NCBI GenBank assembly: GCA_900553165.1
Contig: USCN01000057.1
Span: 1 to 7,957 of the forward strand
Origin: an uncultured Collinsella sp.
GTDB lineage: Bacteria; Actinomycetota; Coriobacteriia; Coriobacteriales; Coriobacteriaceae
DNA length: 7,957 bases
Direction of reading: 5' to 3'
The notes under the pieces were generated by a model that was not told the DNA's origin, ran no database searches, and saw nothing but the letters and a program-made list of their open reading frames with translations. Positions within the stretch are counted from its first letter, which is position 1. Each line of letters begins with the position of its first letter. The position numbers and the translations under genes are program-made. This document shows, one piece after another, positions 1 through 6,065 of the stretch.

Positions 1-55
1 GGATTCCCTACGTTTACGGCCTTGAGGTCGGCTCGCGGAGAAGGACGTGGTTGTG

Positions 56-97
56 GGGGATACGTGTCCCCTTCGCTGTTTCGCGCTTTGCGCGAAA
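56..97. repeat. Pair of short palindromes in the non-coding upstream stretch
   Basis: Two small inverted repeats lie side by side. GGGGA (56-60) and TCCCC (67-71) flank a 6-nt loop, and TTTCGCGC (79-86) and GCGCGAAA (90-97) form a perfect 8-bp stem around TTT. No run of T follows either stem closely, so a terminator for a gene left of the window is possible but not shown. A 10-bp direct repeat, ACGTGGTTGT, occurs at 45-54 and 125-134. I see no gene in 1-207. Confidence 0.35.
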
Positions 98-174
98 GGC
101 GCGTTACTTTGGGATGGGTGGGGAACGTGGTTGTTGCGGCAACTGATCTCCACCATAAATTACCCTTGGCATAC

Positions 175-202
175 TTGCGCGAAAGTCTGCTCGTGCTACA
201 CT
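175..202 (+). promoter_or_regulatory. Probable promoter of the riboflavin uptake operon
   Basis: TTGCGC (175-180) and TACACT (197-202) are separated by 16 nt and resemble -35 and -10 boxes (3 of 6 and 4 of 6 matches to the sigma-70 consensus). Transcription would begin near 208-210, exactly where the 5' strand of the riboswitch closing helix starts. That positional fit is the main support, since the boxes themselves are weak. Confidence 0.45.
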
Positions 203-207
203 TGCAA

Positions 208-371
208 CTGCTGTTTCAGGGCGGGGTGAAATTCCCCACTGGCGGTAAATCGGGCGGTGTCAAAGGGGTGCCGAGCCGATGAGTCCGCGACCCGAGCGTG
301 TGTTGGTTCGCATGCCGGCTGAACTGGTGAGATTCCAGTACCAACGGTTAGAGTCCGGATGAAAGAGGCAG
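208..371 (+). promoter_or_regulatory. FMN riboswitch (RFN element)
   Basis: The stretch holds the hallmark conserved blocks of the RFN aptamer in order: GGGGTGAAATTCCCC (helix P2, 223-237), GGCGGT (241-246), GTCCGCGACCC (283-293), the CTGGTGAGATTCCAG hairpin (324-338) and GGTTAGAGTCCGGATGAAAG (346-365). The closing helix P1 pairs 214-217 with 361-364. After one G-G mismatch it continues through 211-212 with 366-367 and, past a bulged G, 208-210 with 369-371. FMN binding is known to stabilise P1. Here the 3' strand of P1 overlaps the start of the ribU ribosome binding site, and no terminator hairpin with a T run lies between aptamer and gene. I therefore infer translational repression by FMN. 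Confidence 0.95.
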
Positions 372-376
372 GTGAT
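367..376 (+). promoter_or_regulatory. ribU ribosome binding site, overlapping riboswitch P1
   Basis: GGCAGGTGAT matches, apart from one base, the sequence complementary to the 16S rRNA 3' end, and its GGCAGG core sits 7 nt before the ATG at 380. It decides the start: the earlier in-frame ATG at 359 lies inside the conserved riboswitch core (CCGGATGAAAG), so it is unlikely to be used. Positions 367-371 are also in the extended P1 helix. Confidence 0.75.
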
Positions 377-379
377 CTT

Positions 380-970
380 ATGTCTGAACAGTCGCAGCAT
401 ATCCATTTTGAGAACACGAATAGGTGGAGCACCAAACAGCTCGTTACCATGGCGCTGATGTGCGCCTTGGGCGCCCTGTTTATGTATGTGCAGCTGCCCA
501 TCCTTCCTTCGGCGCCGTTTTTGACGTATGACCCGTCGCTGGTGCCGGCGATGGTGTGTGGATTTGCGTATGGCCCTGGCGCCGGCACTGCTGTTGCCGC
601 TATGGCGATTGTTATCCATGCGCTTACCACGGGCGATTGGGTCGGCGCACTTATGAACCTGGTGGCTACGCTGGGCTACATTCTGCCCGCGGCGATCGTG
701 TACCAGAAGATGCATACCTATAAGGGTGCCGTGATTGGCCTAGTGTTCGGTGTCATTGCCGCTACGGCGCTGTCTATGGTCGCTAACCTTACCATTGGCG
801 TATGGTTCTGGTATGGCTCGGTCGATGTGATCGCCCCGCTCATGATTCCTGCCGTGCTGCCGTTCAACCTTATCAAGACCGTGCTTAACTCGGTATTGAC
901 GCTTGCAGTGTACAAGGCGGTCTCCAACCTCATCACGCCTAAAAAGGACCAGGTCAAAGGCCGCGCATGA
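380..970 (+). CDS. ribU: RibU, riboflavin-binding S component of an ECF transporter
   Basis: A 196-residue integral membrane protein with about six hydrophobic segments, the usual size and topology of ECF S components. It captures riboflavin outside the cell and delivers it by toppling in the membrane, powered by an EcfA/EcfA'/EcfT module. Family-type motifs are visible: LPILPSAPFLTYDPSLVPAM (residues 39-58), FGP-type turn AYGPGAG (63-69) and PFNLIK near the last helix (161-166). The FMN riboswitch directly upstream makes riboflavin the expected substrate. The start at 380 is preferred over 359 because 359 lies inside the riboswitch core and 380 has a good ribosome binding site. The stop overlaps the start of the ATPase gene by 4 nt (ATGA), implying translational coupling. 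The tail is short and basic. Confidence in function is high; direct substrate residues were not verified. Confidence 0.93.
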   Translation: MSEQSQHIHFENTNRWSTKQLVTMALMCALGALFMYVQLPILPSAPFLTYDPSLVPAMVCGFAYGPGAGTAVAAMAIVIHALTTGDWVGALMNLVATLGYILPAAIVYQKMHTYKGAVIGLVFGVIAATALSMVANLTIGVWFWYGSVDVIAPLMIPAVLPFNLIKTVLNSVLTLAVYKAVSNLITPKKDQVKGRA

Positions 971-2871
971 TTGAGTGTCGGGGCGTTTCCTTTAGCTATG
1001 ACGGTGCCGTGTCGGCACTCGACGGTGTCGATCTGAACATCGAGGACGGGGAGTTTTTCTGCATCCTCGGTGGCAATGGGTCGGGCAAGTCGACGTTTGC
1101 CAAGCATCTGAATGCGCTGTTGCAGCCCGATGCGGGCACGGTACGCATCAACGGCATGGATGCGTCCGACCCCGAGCTGGTCTACGACATTCGTTCGACC
1201 GCGGGCATGGTATTCCAGAATCCCGACGACCAGCTGGTGGCAACGCTTGTCGAAGATGACGTTGCGTTTGGTCCCGAAAACCTTGGCGTGCCATCGGCGC
1301 AAATTGCGCAGCGCGTACGCGAGGCGCTGAAGGGTGTGGGCCTGGTGGGCTTTGAGCGCCACGAGACCCATGCGCTTTCGGGCGGCCAAAAGCAGCGCGT
1401 GGCGCTTGCCGGCGTGCTCGCCATGGAACCGCGCGTGCTCATATTGGACGAGGCTTCCTCGATGCTCGATCCGCGTGGACGCAAGGGCCTCATGAAGGCT
1501 TGCCGCGCGTTGCACGCTCGCGGCATGACCATCGTGATGATTACGCACTTTATGGAGGAGGCTGCCGAGGCCGATCGTGTCGCCGTGTTTCAGACGGGAC
1601 GAGTTGCCATGCTGGGCACGCCCGATGAGATTCTGACGCGGGCGAATGAACTCGTTCAGCTCAACCTTGACATGCCAGAGTCGTGCCGTTTGGGCATGGC
1701 ACTTCGTGCGGAGGGCGTGCCCGTTTGCGCGCAGGTACGTGAGGCGGATATGGTCGCCGAGATTGCGCAGGCTTATGCCGAGCGAAGTGGGGCAGGCATC
1801 GCGGGGCAGTCTTCCGTATCCCAGTCGGAAATCGCTGACGGCACTGTTCCGGTAGACAACGAGGGCAACGCGTCGGAGCCCGTCATCGAGCTATCCCATG
1901 TTTCGTACAGTTATTCGCTCAGTCCGCGCGAGCGCCGCCGCTGGCATAAGCGCTCGGCCACTGCGGGCAAATCGAGCAAACAGGCTCTCTGGGGAAACGA
2001 CCCAAGCAGCCCGTGGGCGCTGCGCGATGTATCGCTGACGGTGCGTCGCGGCGAGTTCCTGGGCTTGGCAGGTCATACCGGTTCGGGTAAGTCGACGCTG
2101 GTCCAGCATCTCAACGGTTTGATTCGCCCCCAGGAGGGATCCGTTCGCGCGCTGGGGCTCGATCTGTCAAACAAGAAAGACGCCGCCGCGGTTAAGGCCA
2201 AGGTCGGCGTGGTGTTTCAATATCCTGAGCGTCAGCTGTTTGCCGAAACCGTGGCGCAGGACGTGGCGTTTGGTCCGCATAACCTTGGCTTGCCGCAAGA
2301 TGAAGTCGACCGTCGTGTCGAGTCATCGCTCTCACGCGTGGGCCTCGACCTTTCCACGGTCGGCGACAAGAGTCCCTTTGAGCTTTCGGGCGGTCAGCAA
2401 CGGCGTGTGGCATTCGCCGGCGTGCTCGCCATGGAGCCCGAAGTCCTGGTGCTCGATGAGCCCATGGCGGGGCTCGATCCGGCTGCGCGCAGGGATTTCC
2501 TTGAGCTTATCGATCGGCTCCATCGCGAGGGCCTGACCGTTGTCATGGTTTCGCACAGCATGGATGACCTGGCCAATTGCTGCGACCGCATCGTCGTAAT
2601 GAACGAAGGCGCGGTGTTTGCCGAGGGAACCCCCGCGCAGGTGTTTGCGCATGCCGATGAGCTCAAGTCGATCGGCTTGGGCGTTCCCGCCGCCCAGCGT
2701 ATGGCGCTGGCGCTTACGGAGGTGGGCGTGCCGCTGCGTCGCGGCGGGCTCTATACGGTTGAGTCGCTGGCAGGCGAGTTGGTGGACCTGCTAATCGGTC
2801 GCTCGGGCGGTCCTTCTAACGTCGCGGACATTGCTAAATCCAAGACGGTCGCGCGAGAGGAGGGCTGCTGA
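967..2871 (+). CDS. ecfA: Fused EcfA1-EcfA2 ATPase of the ECF transporter
   Basis: A 634-residue cytoplasmic protein carrying two complete ABC ATPase domains, so one chain supplies both ATPases that are separate proteins in many bacteria. Domain 1 (about 1-232): Walker A GGNGSGKST (35-43), Q-loop VFQNPDDQL (82-90), signature LSGGQ (137-141), Walker B ending LILDEASSMLD (158-168), switch His194. Domain 2 (about 306-570): Walker A GHTGSGKST (369-377), Q-loop VFQYPERQL (416-424), LSGGQQRR (473-480), VLVLDEPMAGLD (493-504), His530. The FQNPDDQ/DE-SSMLD and FQYPERQ/DEP-AGLD styles match EcfA1 (first half) and EcfA2 (second half). Both catalytic glutamates are present, so both sites look active. 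About 70 poorly conserved residues link the halves, and domain 2 has an extra basic stretch before its Walker A (about 318-349). AAAGG at 956-960 is a plausible ribosome binding site. It overlaps ecfT by 1 nt. Confidence 0.93.
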   Translation: MIECRGVSFSYDGAVSALDGVDLNIEDGEFFCILGGNGSGKSTFAKHLNALLQPDAGTVRINGMDASDPELVYDIRSTAGMVFQNPDDQLVATLVEDDVAFGPENLGVPSAQIAQRVREALKGVGLVGFERHETHALSGGQKQRVALAGVLAMEPRVLILDEASSMLDPRGRKGLMKACRALHARGMTIVMITHFMEEAAEADRVAVFQTGRVAMLGTPDEILTRANELVQLNLDMPESCRLGMALRAEGVPVCAQVREADMVAEIAQAYAERSGAGIAGQSSVSQSEIADGTVPVDNEGNASEPVIELSHVSYSYSLSPRERRRWHKRSATAGKSSKQALWGNDPSSPWALRDVSLTVRRGEFLGLAGHTGSGKSTLVQHLNGLIRPQEGSVRALGLDLSNKKDAAAVKAKVGVVFQYPERQLFAETVAQDVAFGPHNLGLPQDEVDRRVESSLSRVGLDLSTVGDKSPFELSGGQQRRVAFAGVLAMEPEVLVLDEPMAGLDPAARRDFLELIDRLHREGLTVVMVSHSMDDLANCCDRIVVMNEGAVFAEGTPAQVFAHADELKSIGLGVPAAQRMALALTEVGVPLRRGGLYTVESLAGELVDLLIGRSGGPSNVADIAKSKTVAREEGC

Positions 2872-3671
2872 TGGAGGCGTTTTCGTTTGGCAGCTACTAT
2901 CCCGGCGATAGTGCAATCCACCGCCTGGACCCGCGAACCAAGTTGCTCTTGGGCTTTGTGTTTCTGATCACGACGCTCACGGTCAGTGGCTTCCGCGGAC
3001 TGGCCCCGGTCGCAATTTTCGTTGTGCTGACCTATGCCGTGTCTCGGGTGCCGGTTCGTCGCGTTCTGTCGTCGATGGCGCCGCTGCTGGCAATCGTCGT
3101 CGTGGTCGCGGTGCTCAACTTGTTTACCGATCAGAGTGGGCGCATCCTGTGGCAGCTCGGCTTTCTGCAGATAAGCGAGGGCTCACTGCGTTCTGCCGCC
3201 TTTATGGCGTGTCGCCTGACGTTGATGATGGCCGGTATGAGCGCCATTACACTCACCACGCCGACGCTCGACCTCACCGCGGGCTTTGAGCGCCTGCTCG
3301 CGCCGCTTGCGCGTGTGGGACTTCCTGCGCACGAGCTCGGCATGATCATGGGTATCGCGCTACGCTTTATGCCGCAGTTTGCCACTGAGATGAAGCAGAC
3401 GGCCGATGCACAGGCAAGCCGCGGTGCGCGCGTGACGGGCGGTCCGCTCGGTGGCGTACGCATGCTCGGCAGTGTGGCGATCCCGCTGTTCACCGGCGTG
3501 TTCCGCCATGCCGAGACGCTGTCTGCTGCCATGGATGCACGCTGCTATCATGGCGAGCAGGGCCGCACGCGCCTGCATGCGCTTACGTTTGGCCGCGGCG
3601 ATGCGTTGGCGGCGGTGGTGACGGCGTTGCTGCTCATCTGCGTCATCGTCATCAACCTTCAACTTGTTTAG
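2871..3671 (+). CDS. ecfT: EcfT, transmembrane coupling component of the ECF transporter
   Basis: A 266-residue membrane protein of the EcfT/CbiQ family, which links the S component to the two ATPase domains. The N-terminal HRLDPRTKLL (17-26) is characteristic of the family. Hydrophobic segments follow at about 27-60, 68-84, 108-128 and 245-264. The long cytoplasmic coupling region contains the two expected Ala-Arg-Gly-type motifs that contact the ATPases: ASRGA (182-186) and the variant MDARCYHGE (221-229), where Cys replaces Gly. As I recall, Cys is common at that place in the family. A strong GAGAGGAGG (2855-2863) lies 7 nt before the ATG, and the start shares one base with the ATPase stop (TGATG). 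With ribU and the fused ATPase this makes a complete importer encoded in one place. Confidence 0.93.
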   Translation: MEAFSFGSYYPGDSAIHRLDPRTKLLLGFVFLITTLTVSGFRGLAPVAIFVVLTYAVSRVPVRRVLSSMAPLLAIVVVVAVLNLFTDQSGRILWQLGFLQISEGSLRSAAFMACRLTLMMAGMSAITLTTPTLDLTAGFERLLAPLARVGLPAHELGMIMGIALRFMPQFATEMKQTADAQASRGARVTGGPLGGVRMLGSVAIPLFTGVFRHAETLSAAMDARCYHGEQGRTRLHALTFGRGDALAAVVTALLLICVIVINLQLV

Positions 3672-3701
3672 GCGCGATTCGAGCGCAAGAAAGGGGTCCC
3701 T

Positions 3702-4148
3702 ATGACCGACAACGACCGCACGGCTCAGCTTGAGCGCGCCTGTTCGTATCTCAGGCGCATTCCGGCGTGGTATCTGGCCACGACCGATGTGGCCGACGGA
3801 CATCAGCCCCGCGTGAGACCGTTTTCGTTTGCCATGGTCGATGACGGTAAGTTGTGGTTTTGCACATCGCGCGACAAGGATGTGTGGGCGGAGCTGAGTG
3901 CGAATCCCAAGTTTGAGCTCTCGGGCTGGAAGCCGGGGGAATGTTGGATCGTATTGACCGGCGAAGCCGCACTTGAGGACGACGCAGTTGCGAGCGACAA
4001 GGTGCGTCAAGCGGGCTTTAAGCACATGGTGGGCATTGGCGAGGAACACGAGAGTGCCAACGACGGCCGCCTTGCTTTCTTTTCGGTCCGCAATATTGCC
4101 GCGCGCTTCTGTGATATCGACGGCAGCGAGGAGCGCCTGGAGCTCTAG
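3702..4148 (+). CDS. Pyridoxamine-5'-phosphate-oxidase-like FMN-binding split-barrel protein (copy 1)
   Basis: A 148-residue soluble protein of the pyridoxamine 5'-phosphate oxidase-like superfamily, a small split beta-barrel fold that usually binds FMN (some members bind F420 or haem) as a dimer. Visible family features are PAWYLATT (21-28), PRVRPFSFA (36-44), DGKLWFCTS (48-56) and KDVWAEL (59-65). The Arg-Pro-Phe and Lys-Asp-Val segments are where family members contact the flavin phosphate. The protein is too short and too divergent to be called PdxH, and the exact reaction is unknown. It starts 30 nt after ecfT with AAGGGG (3691-3696) as ribosome binding site, so it most likely shares the riboswitch-controlled transcript. 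A related gene follows directly. Family confidence is high, specific function undetermined. Confidence 0.85.
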   Translation: MTDNDRTAQLERACSYLRRIPAWYLATTDVADGHQPRVRPFSFAMVDDGKLWFCTSRDKDVWAELSANPKFELSGWKPGECWIVLTGEAALEDDAVASDKVRQAGFKHMVGIGEEHESANDGRLAFFSVRNIAARFCDIDGSEERLEL

Positions 4149-4192
4149 CTCGCACAAACCAGGTTCCCAAACTAACTAGTACAGGAGGAAAC

Positions 4193-4603
4193 GTGGACGG
4201 ATTGAATACGGTGTTGGAGTATCTGACGTCGGTGCCGGCATGGTATTTGGCGACGAGCGTTGACGGACAGCCTCATGTGCGTCCGTTTTCGTTTGCGCAG
4301 ATCCAGGATGGCAAGCTGTGGTTTGTAACAGCGCGCACCAAAGATGTGTGGCAAGAGCTGCTGCAAAACCAGCGCTTTGAGGCCACGAGTTGGTGGCCGG
4401 GCCATGGCTGGCTTATCTTGCGCGGGCGTGCCGGCTTGGATGACCGGGCTTTAGACGAAATGCGCGAAGCCGGGTGGAAGCATCTAGAGCGCCTGGGCGA
4501 GCACTATGAGGGTCCTAACGACCCCACGCTCGTCTTCTTTAGCGTCGAGGATCCCGAGGCTTTTATCTGCAATCACGACGAATGGGTGCCGGTCGAGCTC
4601 TAG
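4193..4603 (+). CDS. Pyridoxamine-5'-phosphate-oxidase-like FMN-binding split-barrel protein (copy 2)
   Basis: A 136-residue paralogue of the preceding protein; by eye close to half of the aligned residues are identical. Shared blocks are VPAWYLAT (14-21), HVRPFSFA (28-35), DGKLWFVT (39-46) and KDVWQEL (50-56), followed by the pattern GHGWLILRG (70-78) and FFSVED (115-120). It differs in lacking about 13 N-terminal residues and in a distinct C-terminus. The start is GTG, chosen because a perfect AGGAGG (4183-4188) lies 4 nt before it and no ATG is available near the conserved N-terminus; the spacing is somewhat tight. It follows copy 1 by 44 nt with no terminator between, so it is probably the last gene of the same unit. 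It probably binds FMN; substrate unknown. Confidence 0.83.
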   Translation: MDGLNTVLEYLTSVPAWYLATSVDGQPHVRPFSFAQIQDGKLWFVTARTKDVWQELLQNQRFEATSWWPGHGWLILRGRAGLDDRALDEMREAGWKHLERLGEHYEGPNDPTLVFFSVEDPEAFICNHDEWVPVEL

Positions 4604-4636
4604 CCGGCTGGCTCATCCTAACAACTTGGTTTTCGC

Positions 4637-4699
4637 ATGGGCGGGCCCCGTATTGCCCGGTGCCGTTAGGAGCGCCGGTCAATATGGGGCCCGCTCCAT
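4637..4699 (+). terminator. Large GC-rich hairpin ending the flavin operon (likely terminator)
   Basis: The arms 4637-4655 and 4680-4699 pair over 19 positions with a single bulged T (4695) and one G-T wobble. A further 7-bp stem (4657-4663 with 4672-4678, one wobble) closes an 8-nt loop. The hairpin lies 33 nt after the last flavin-operon gene and before the arginine promoter, the right place for a terminator. The downstream T run is weak (TTTGTCAATT), which is atypical for an intrinsic terminator and leaves other roles open, such as a 3'-end stabiliser or a repeated palindromic element. Confidence 0.55.
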
Positions 4700-4739
4700 T
4701 TGTCAATTCCTTCAAGCGAATGTGTCGGGATTGTTTCAA

Positions 4740-4774
4740 TGCATGAATATGCAAGCCATTTACGTGTCCATGCA
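4740..4774. promoter_or_regulatory. Tandem ArgR-type operator boxes (ARG boxes)
   Basis: Box 1 (4740-4753) is TGCAT-GAAT-ATGCA, a perfect palindrome with a 4-bp centre. Box 2 (4761-4774) is TACGT-GTCC-ATGCA, with a perfect right half and a 3-of-5 left half. The centres are 21 bp apart, the spacing known for paired ARG boxes bound by one ArgR hexamer. They lie upstream of argC and would cover the -35 region of the proposed promoter, fitting arginine-dependent repression. The argR gene is not in the window. Confidence 0.65.
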
Positions 4775-4782
4775 TCTTTTGG

Positions 4783-4791
4783 TGCTAAAGT
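4783..4791 (+). promoter_or_regulatory. Possible extended -10 promoter element for argC
   Basis: TG-C-TAAAGT is an extended -10 motif (TG at 4783-4784, hexamer 4786-4791). No good -35 box is found 17 nt upstream, as is usual for extended -10 promoters. Transcription would start near 4798, leaving a leader of about 63 nt. An alternative is TTGGTG (4779-4784) with TCATAA (4803-4808) at 18-nt spacing. Either choice places the ARG boxes over or next to the -35 region. Confidence 0.4.
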
Positions 4792-4814
4792 TTCAACCCA
4801 CTTCATAACAACCG

Positions 4815-4846
4815 CTGCGAAATGCGCATCGGTGCATAAATCGCAG
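4815..4846 (+). promoter_or_regulatory. Leader hairpin just before the argC ribosome binding site
   Basis: CTGCGA (4815-4820) pairs perfectly with TCGCAG (4841-4846). Inside it, ATGCGC (4822-4827) pairs with GTGCAT (4832-4837), with one G-T wobble, around a 4-nt ATCG loop. The ribosome binding site AAGGAG (4849-4854) begins only 2 nt after the stem. The inner part also resembles a degenerate ARG box (TGCGC-ATCG-GTGCA), so the element may act as DNA, as RNA, or neither. Confidence 0.4.
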
Positions 4847-4860
4847 ACAAGGAGTCTGAT

Positions 4861-5931
4861 ATGTCTTTGAAGGTTGGAATCGTCGGCGCGGCTGGATATG
4901 CCGGCGCCGAACTCATTCGCCTCGTGCTTGGCCATCCCGAGTTTGAACTTGTCGCCATTACGTCCAACGCCGATGCCGGCCAGCCGCTGTCCGCGGTGTA
5001 TCCGAGCTTTGCTGGCGTGAGCGATCTGGTTTTCACCACGCATGACGCCCCCGAGCTTAAATCCTGCGACGCCGTCTTCTTGGCCGTGCCGCACACGGCT
5101 GCCATGGCACAGGTGCCCGCACTGCTTGCATCTGGCGTCTCCTGCTTCGATCTTTCGGCCGATTACCGTCTGAGCGACGCGTCTGTCTTTGAGGCATGGT
5201 ATGCCGCCGAGCACACGAGCCCCGAGTTGCTCAAGACCCGCGCTTTCGGCCTGCCCGAGCTGTTCTGCCAGGACTTAGAGACCGCTGCTTCCAGCCATGC
5301 CGCTGGCAGGTCCGTGTTGGTCGCCTGCGCCGGTTGCTATCCCACCGCAACGAGCCTTGCTGCCGCTCCCGCCGTGCGCGCCGACTGGGTTGCCCAGAGC
5401 GGCCCCGTAATCGTCGATGCCATTAGCGGCGTGACGGGTGCCGGTAAGTCCTGCAACGCCCGCACCCACTTTTGCAGCGCGGACGAGAACCTGGAAGCCT
5501 ATGGCGTGGGTAAACATCGTCATACGCCCGAGATTGAGCAAATCCTTGGCTTAACCGATCGCGTCGTCTTTACCCCGCATCTGGCACCGCTCAAGCGCGG
5601 CCTGCTCTCCACGGTGACGATGCCGCTTACGCCGCAGGCTATCGATACCTTGACCCTTGAGGACGTTGTCGACTATTACAAGCAGTTCTACGCTGGACGC
5701 ACCTTTGTGCGTGTGCTCGACGCCGGCCAGCAGCCCAAGACGGCTTCGGTCGTCGGAACCAACGCCGCCCAGATTGGCCTCGCGCTCAACAAGCGCGCGG
5801 GCGTGCTGGTGGCGACGGGCGCCATCGACAATCTGTGCAAGGGCGCTGCGGGCCAAGCGGTCCAGTGTGCCAATATCGTCTTTGGCTTTGACGAGCGACG
5901 AGGCTTGCCCACAGTGGCGTGCCCGGTGTAG
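4861..5931 (+). CDS. argC: N-acetyl-gamma-glutamyl-phosphate reductase
   Basis: A 356-residue cytoplasmic enzyme, close to the usual length of the family. It reduces N-acetylglutamyl 5-phosphate with NADPH to N-acetylglutamate semialdehyde, the third step of arginine synthesis. The N-terminal nucleotide-binding loop GIVGAAGYAGAEL (6-18) is followed by FDLSADYRL (96-104). The catalytic cysteine is C159 in AGCYPTA (157-163). Further signatures are SGVTGAGK (189-196), GKHRHTPEI (217-225) and the C-terminal DNLCKGAAGQAVQ (323-335). The start has AAGGAG at 4849-4854, 6 nt before the ATG, and the protein begins directly with the first strand of the Rossmann fold. It is the first gene of the arg unit, behind the ARG boxes, and is followed by argJ after 134 nt. 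No defect seen. Confidence 0.97.
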   Translation: MSLKVGIVGAAGYAGAELIRLVLGHPEFELVAITSNADAGQPLSAVYPSFAGVSDLVFTTHDAPELKSCDAVFLAVPHTAAMAQVPALLASGVSCFDLSADYRLSDASVFEAWYAAEHTSPELLKTRAFGLPELFCQDLETAASSHAAGRSVLVACAGCYPTATSLAAAPAVRADWVAQSGPVIVDAISGVTGAGKSCNARTHFCSADENLEAYGVGKHRHTPEIEQILGLTDRVVFTPHLAPLKRGLLSTVTMPLTPQAIDTLTLEDVVDYYKQFYAGRTFVRVLDAGQQPKTASVVGTNAAQIGLALNKRAGVLVATGAIDNLCKGAAGQAVQCANIVFGFDERRGLPTVACPV

Positions 5932-5960
5932 CACATTCGATTGTTAACGATTTGGTAGTC

Positions 5961-6043
5961 GGGCATCGAGTGGGGCGCCACTCTTAAGCTGGTCTCATGA
6001 TTACGACTGGCATGGCGCACCAACCGATGTCCGTTTTTTGTTT
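5961..6043 (+). promoter_or_regulatory. Foldable element with T-rich tail in the argC-argJ gap
   Basis: GGGCATCG (5961-5968) can pair with CGATGTCC (6025-6032) in 8 bp with one wobble, and this stem is followed after one base by TTTTTTGTTT (6034-6043). Enclosed is a separate hairpin, GAGTGG-GGCG-CCACTC (5968-5983), of which 5969-5982 can stack on the closing stem. The rest of the loop is only weakly structured. It has the look of an internal terminator or attenuator within the operon, but the closing stem is long-range and the fold is by eye only. Confidence 0.35.
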
Positions 6044-6065
6044 GACATAAGGAGTCATAAAGACG

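Noticed and set aside
22..282. Open frame of 86 codons at the left end
   Set aside because: It runs into the conserved core of the FMN riboswitch, has no recognisable protein features and no convincing ribosome binding site.
359..379. Earlier in-frame ATG for ribU
   Set aside because: The ATG is part of the conserved riboswitch core (CCGGATGAAAG) and lacks a ribosome binding site; 380 has a good one.
718..1548. Open frame of 276 codons on the minus strand across ribU and ecfA
   Set aside because: It is antisense to two well-supported genes and rich in His, Arg and Ala as expected of a shadow frame.
4506..4808. Open frame of 100 codons reading from copy 2 into the intergenic region
   Set aside because: It overlaps a real gene in another frame, crosses the large hairpin and the ARG boxes, and shows no protein-like pattern.
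6042..6047. Perfect TTGACA as a -35 box for argJ
   Set aside because: No -10 box follows at 16-18 nt, where the argJ start codon itself lies.
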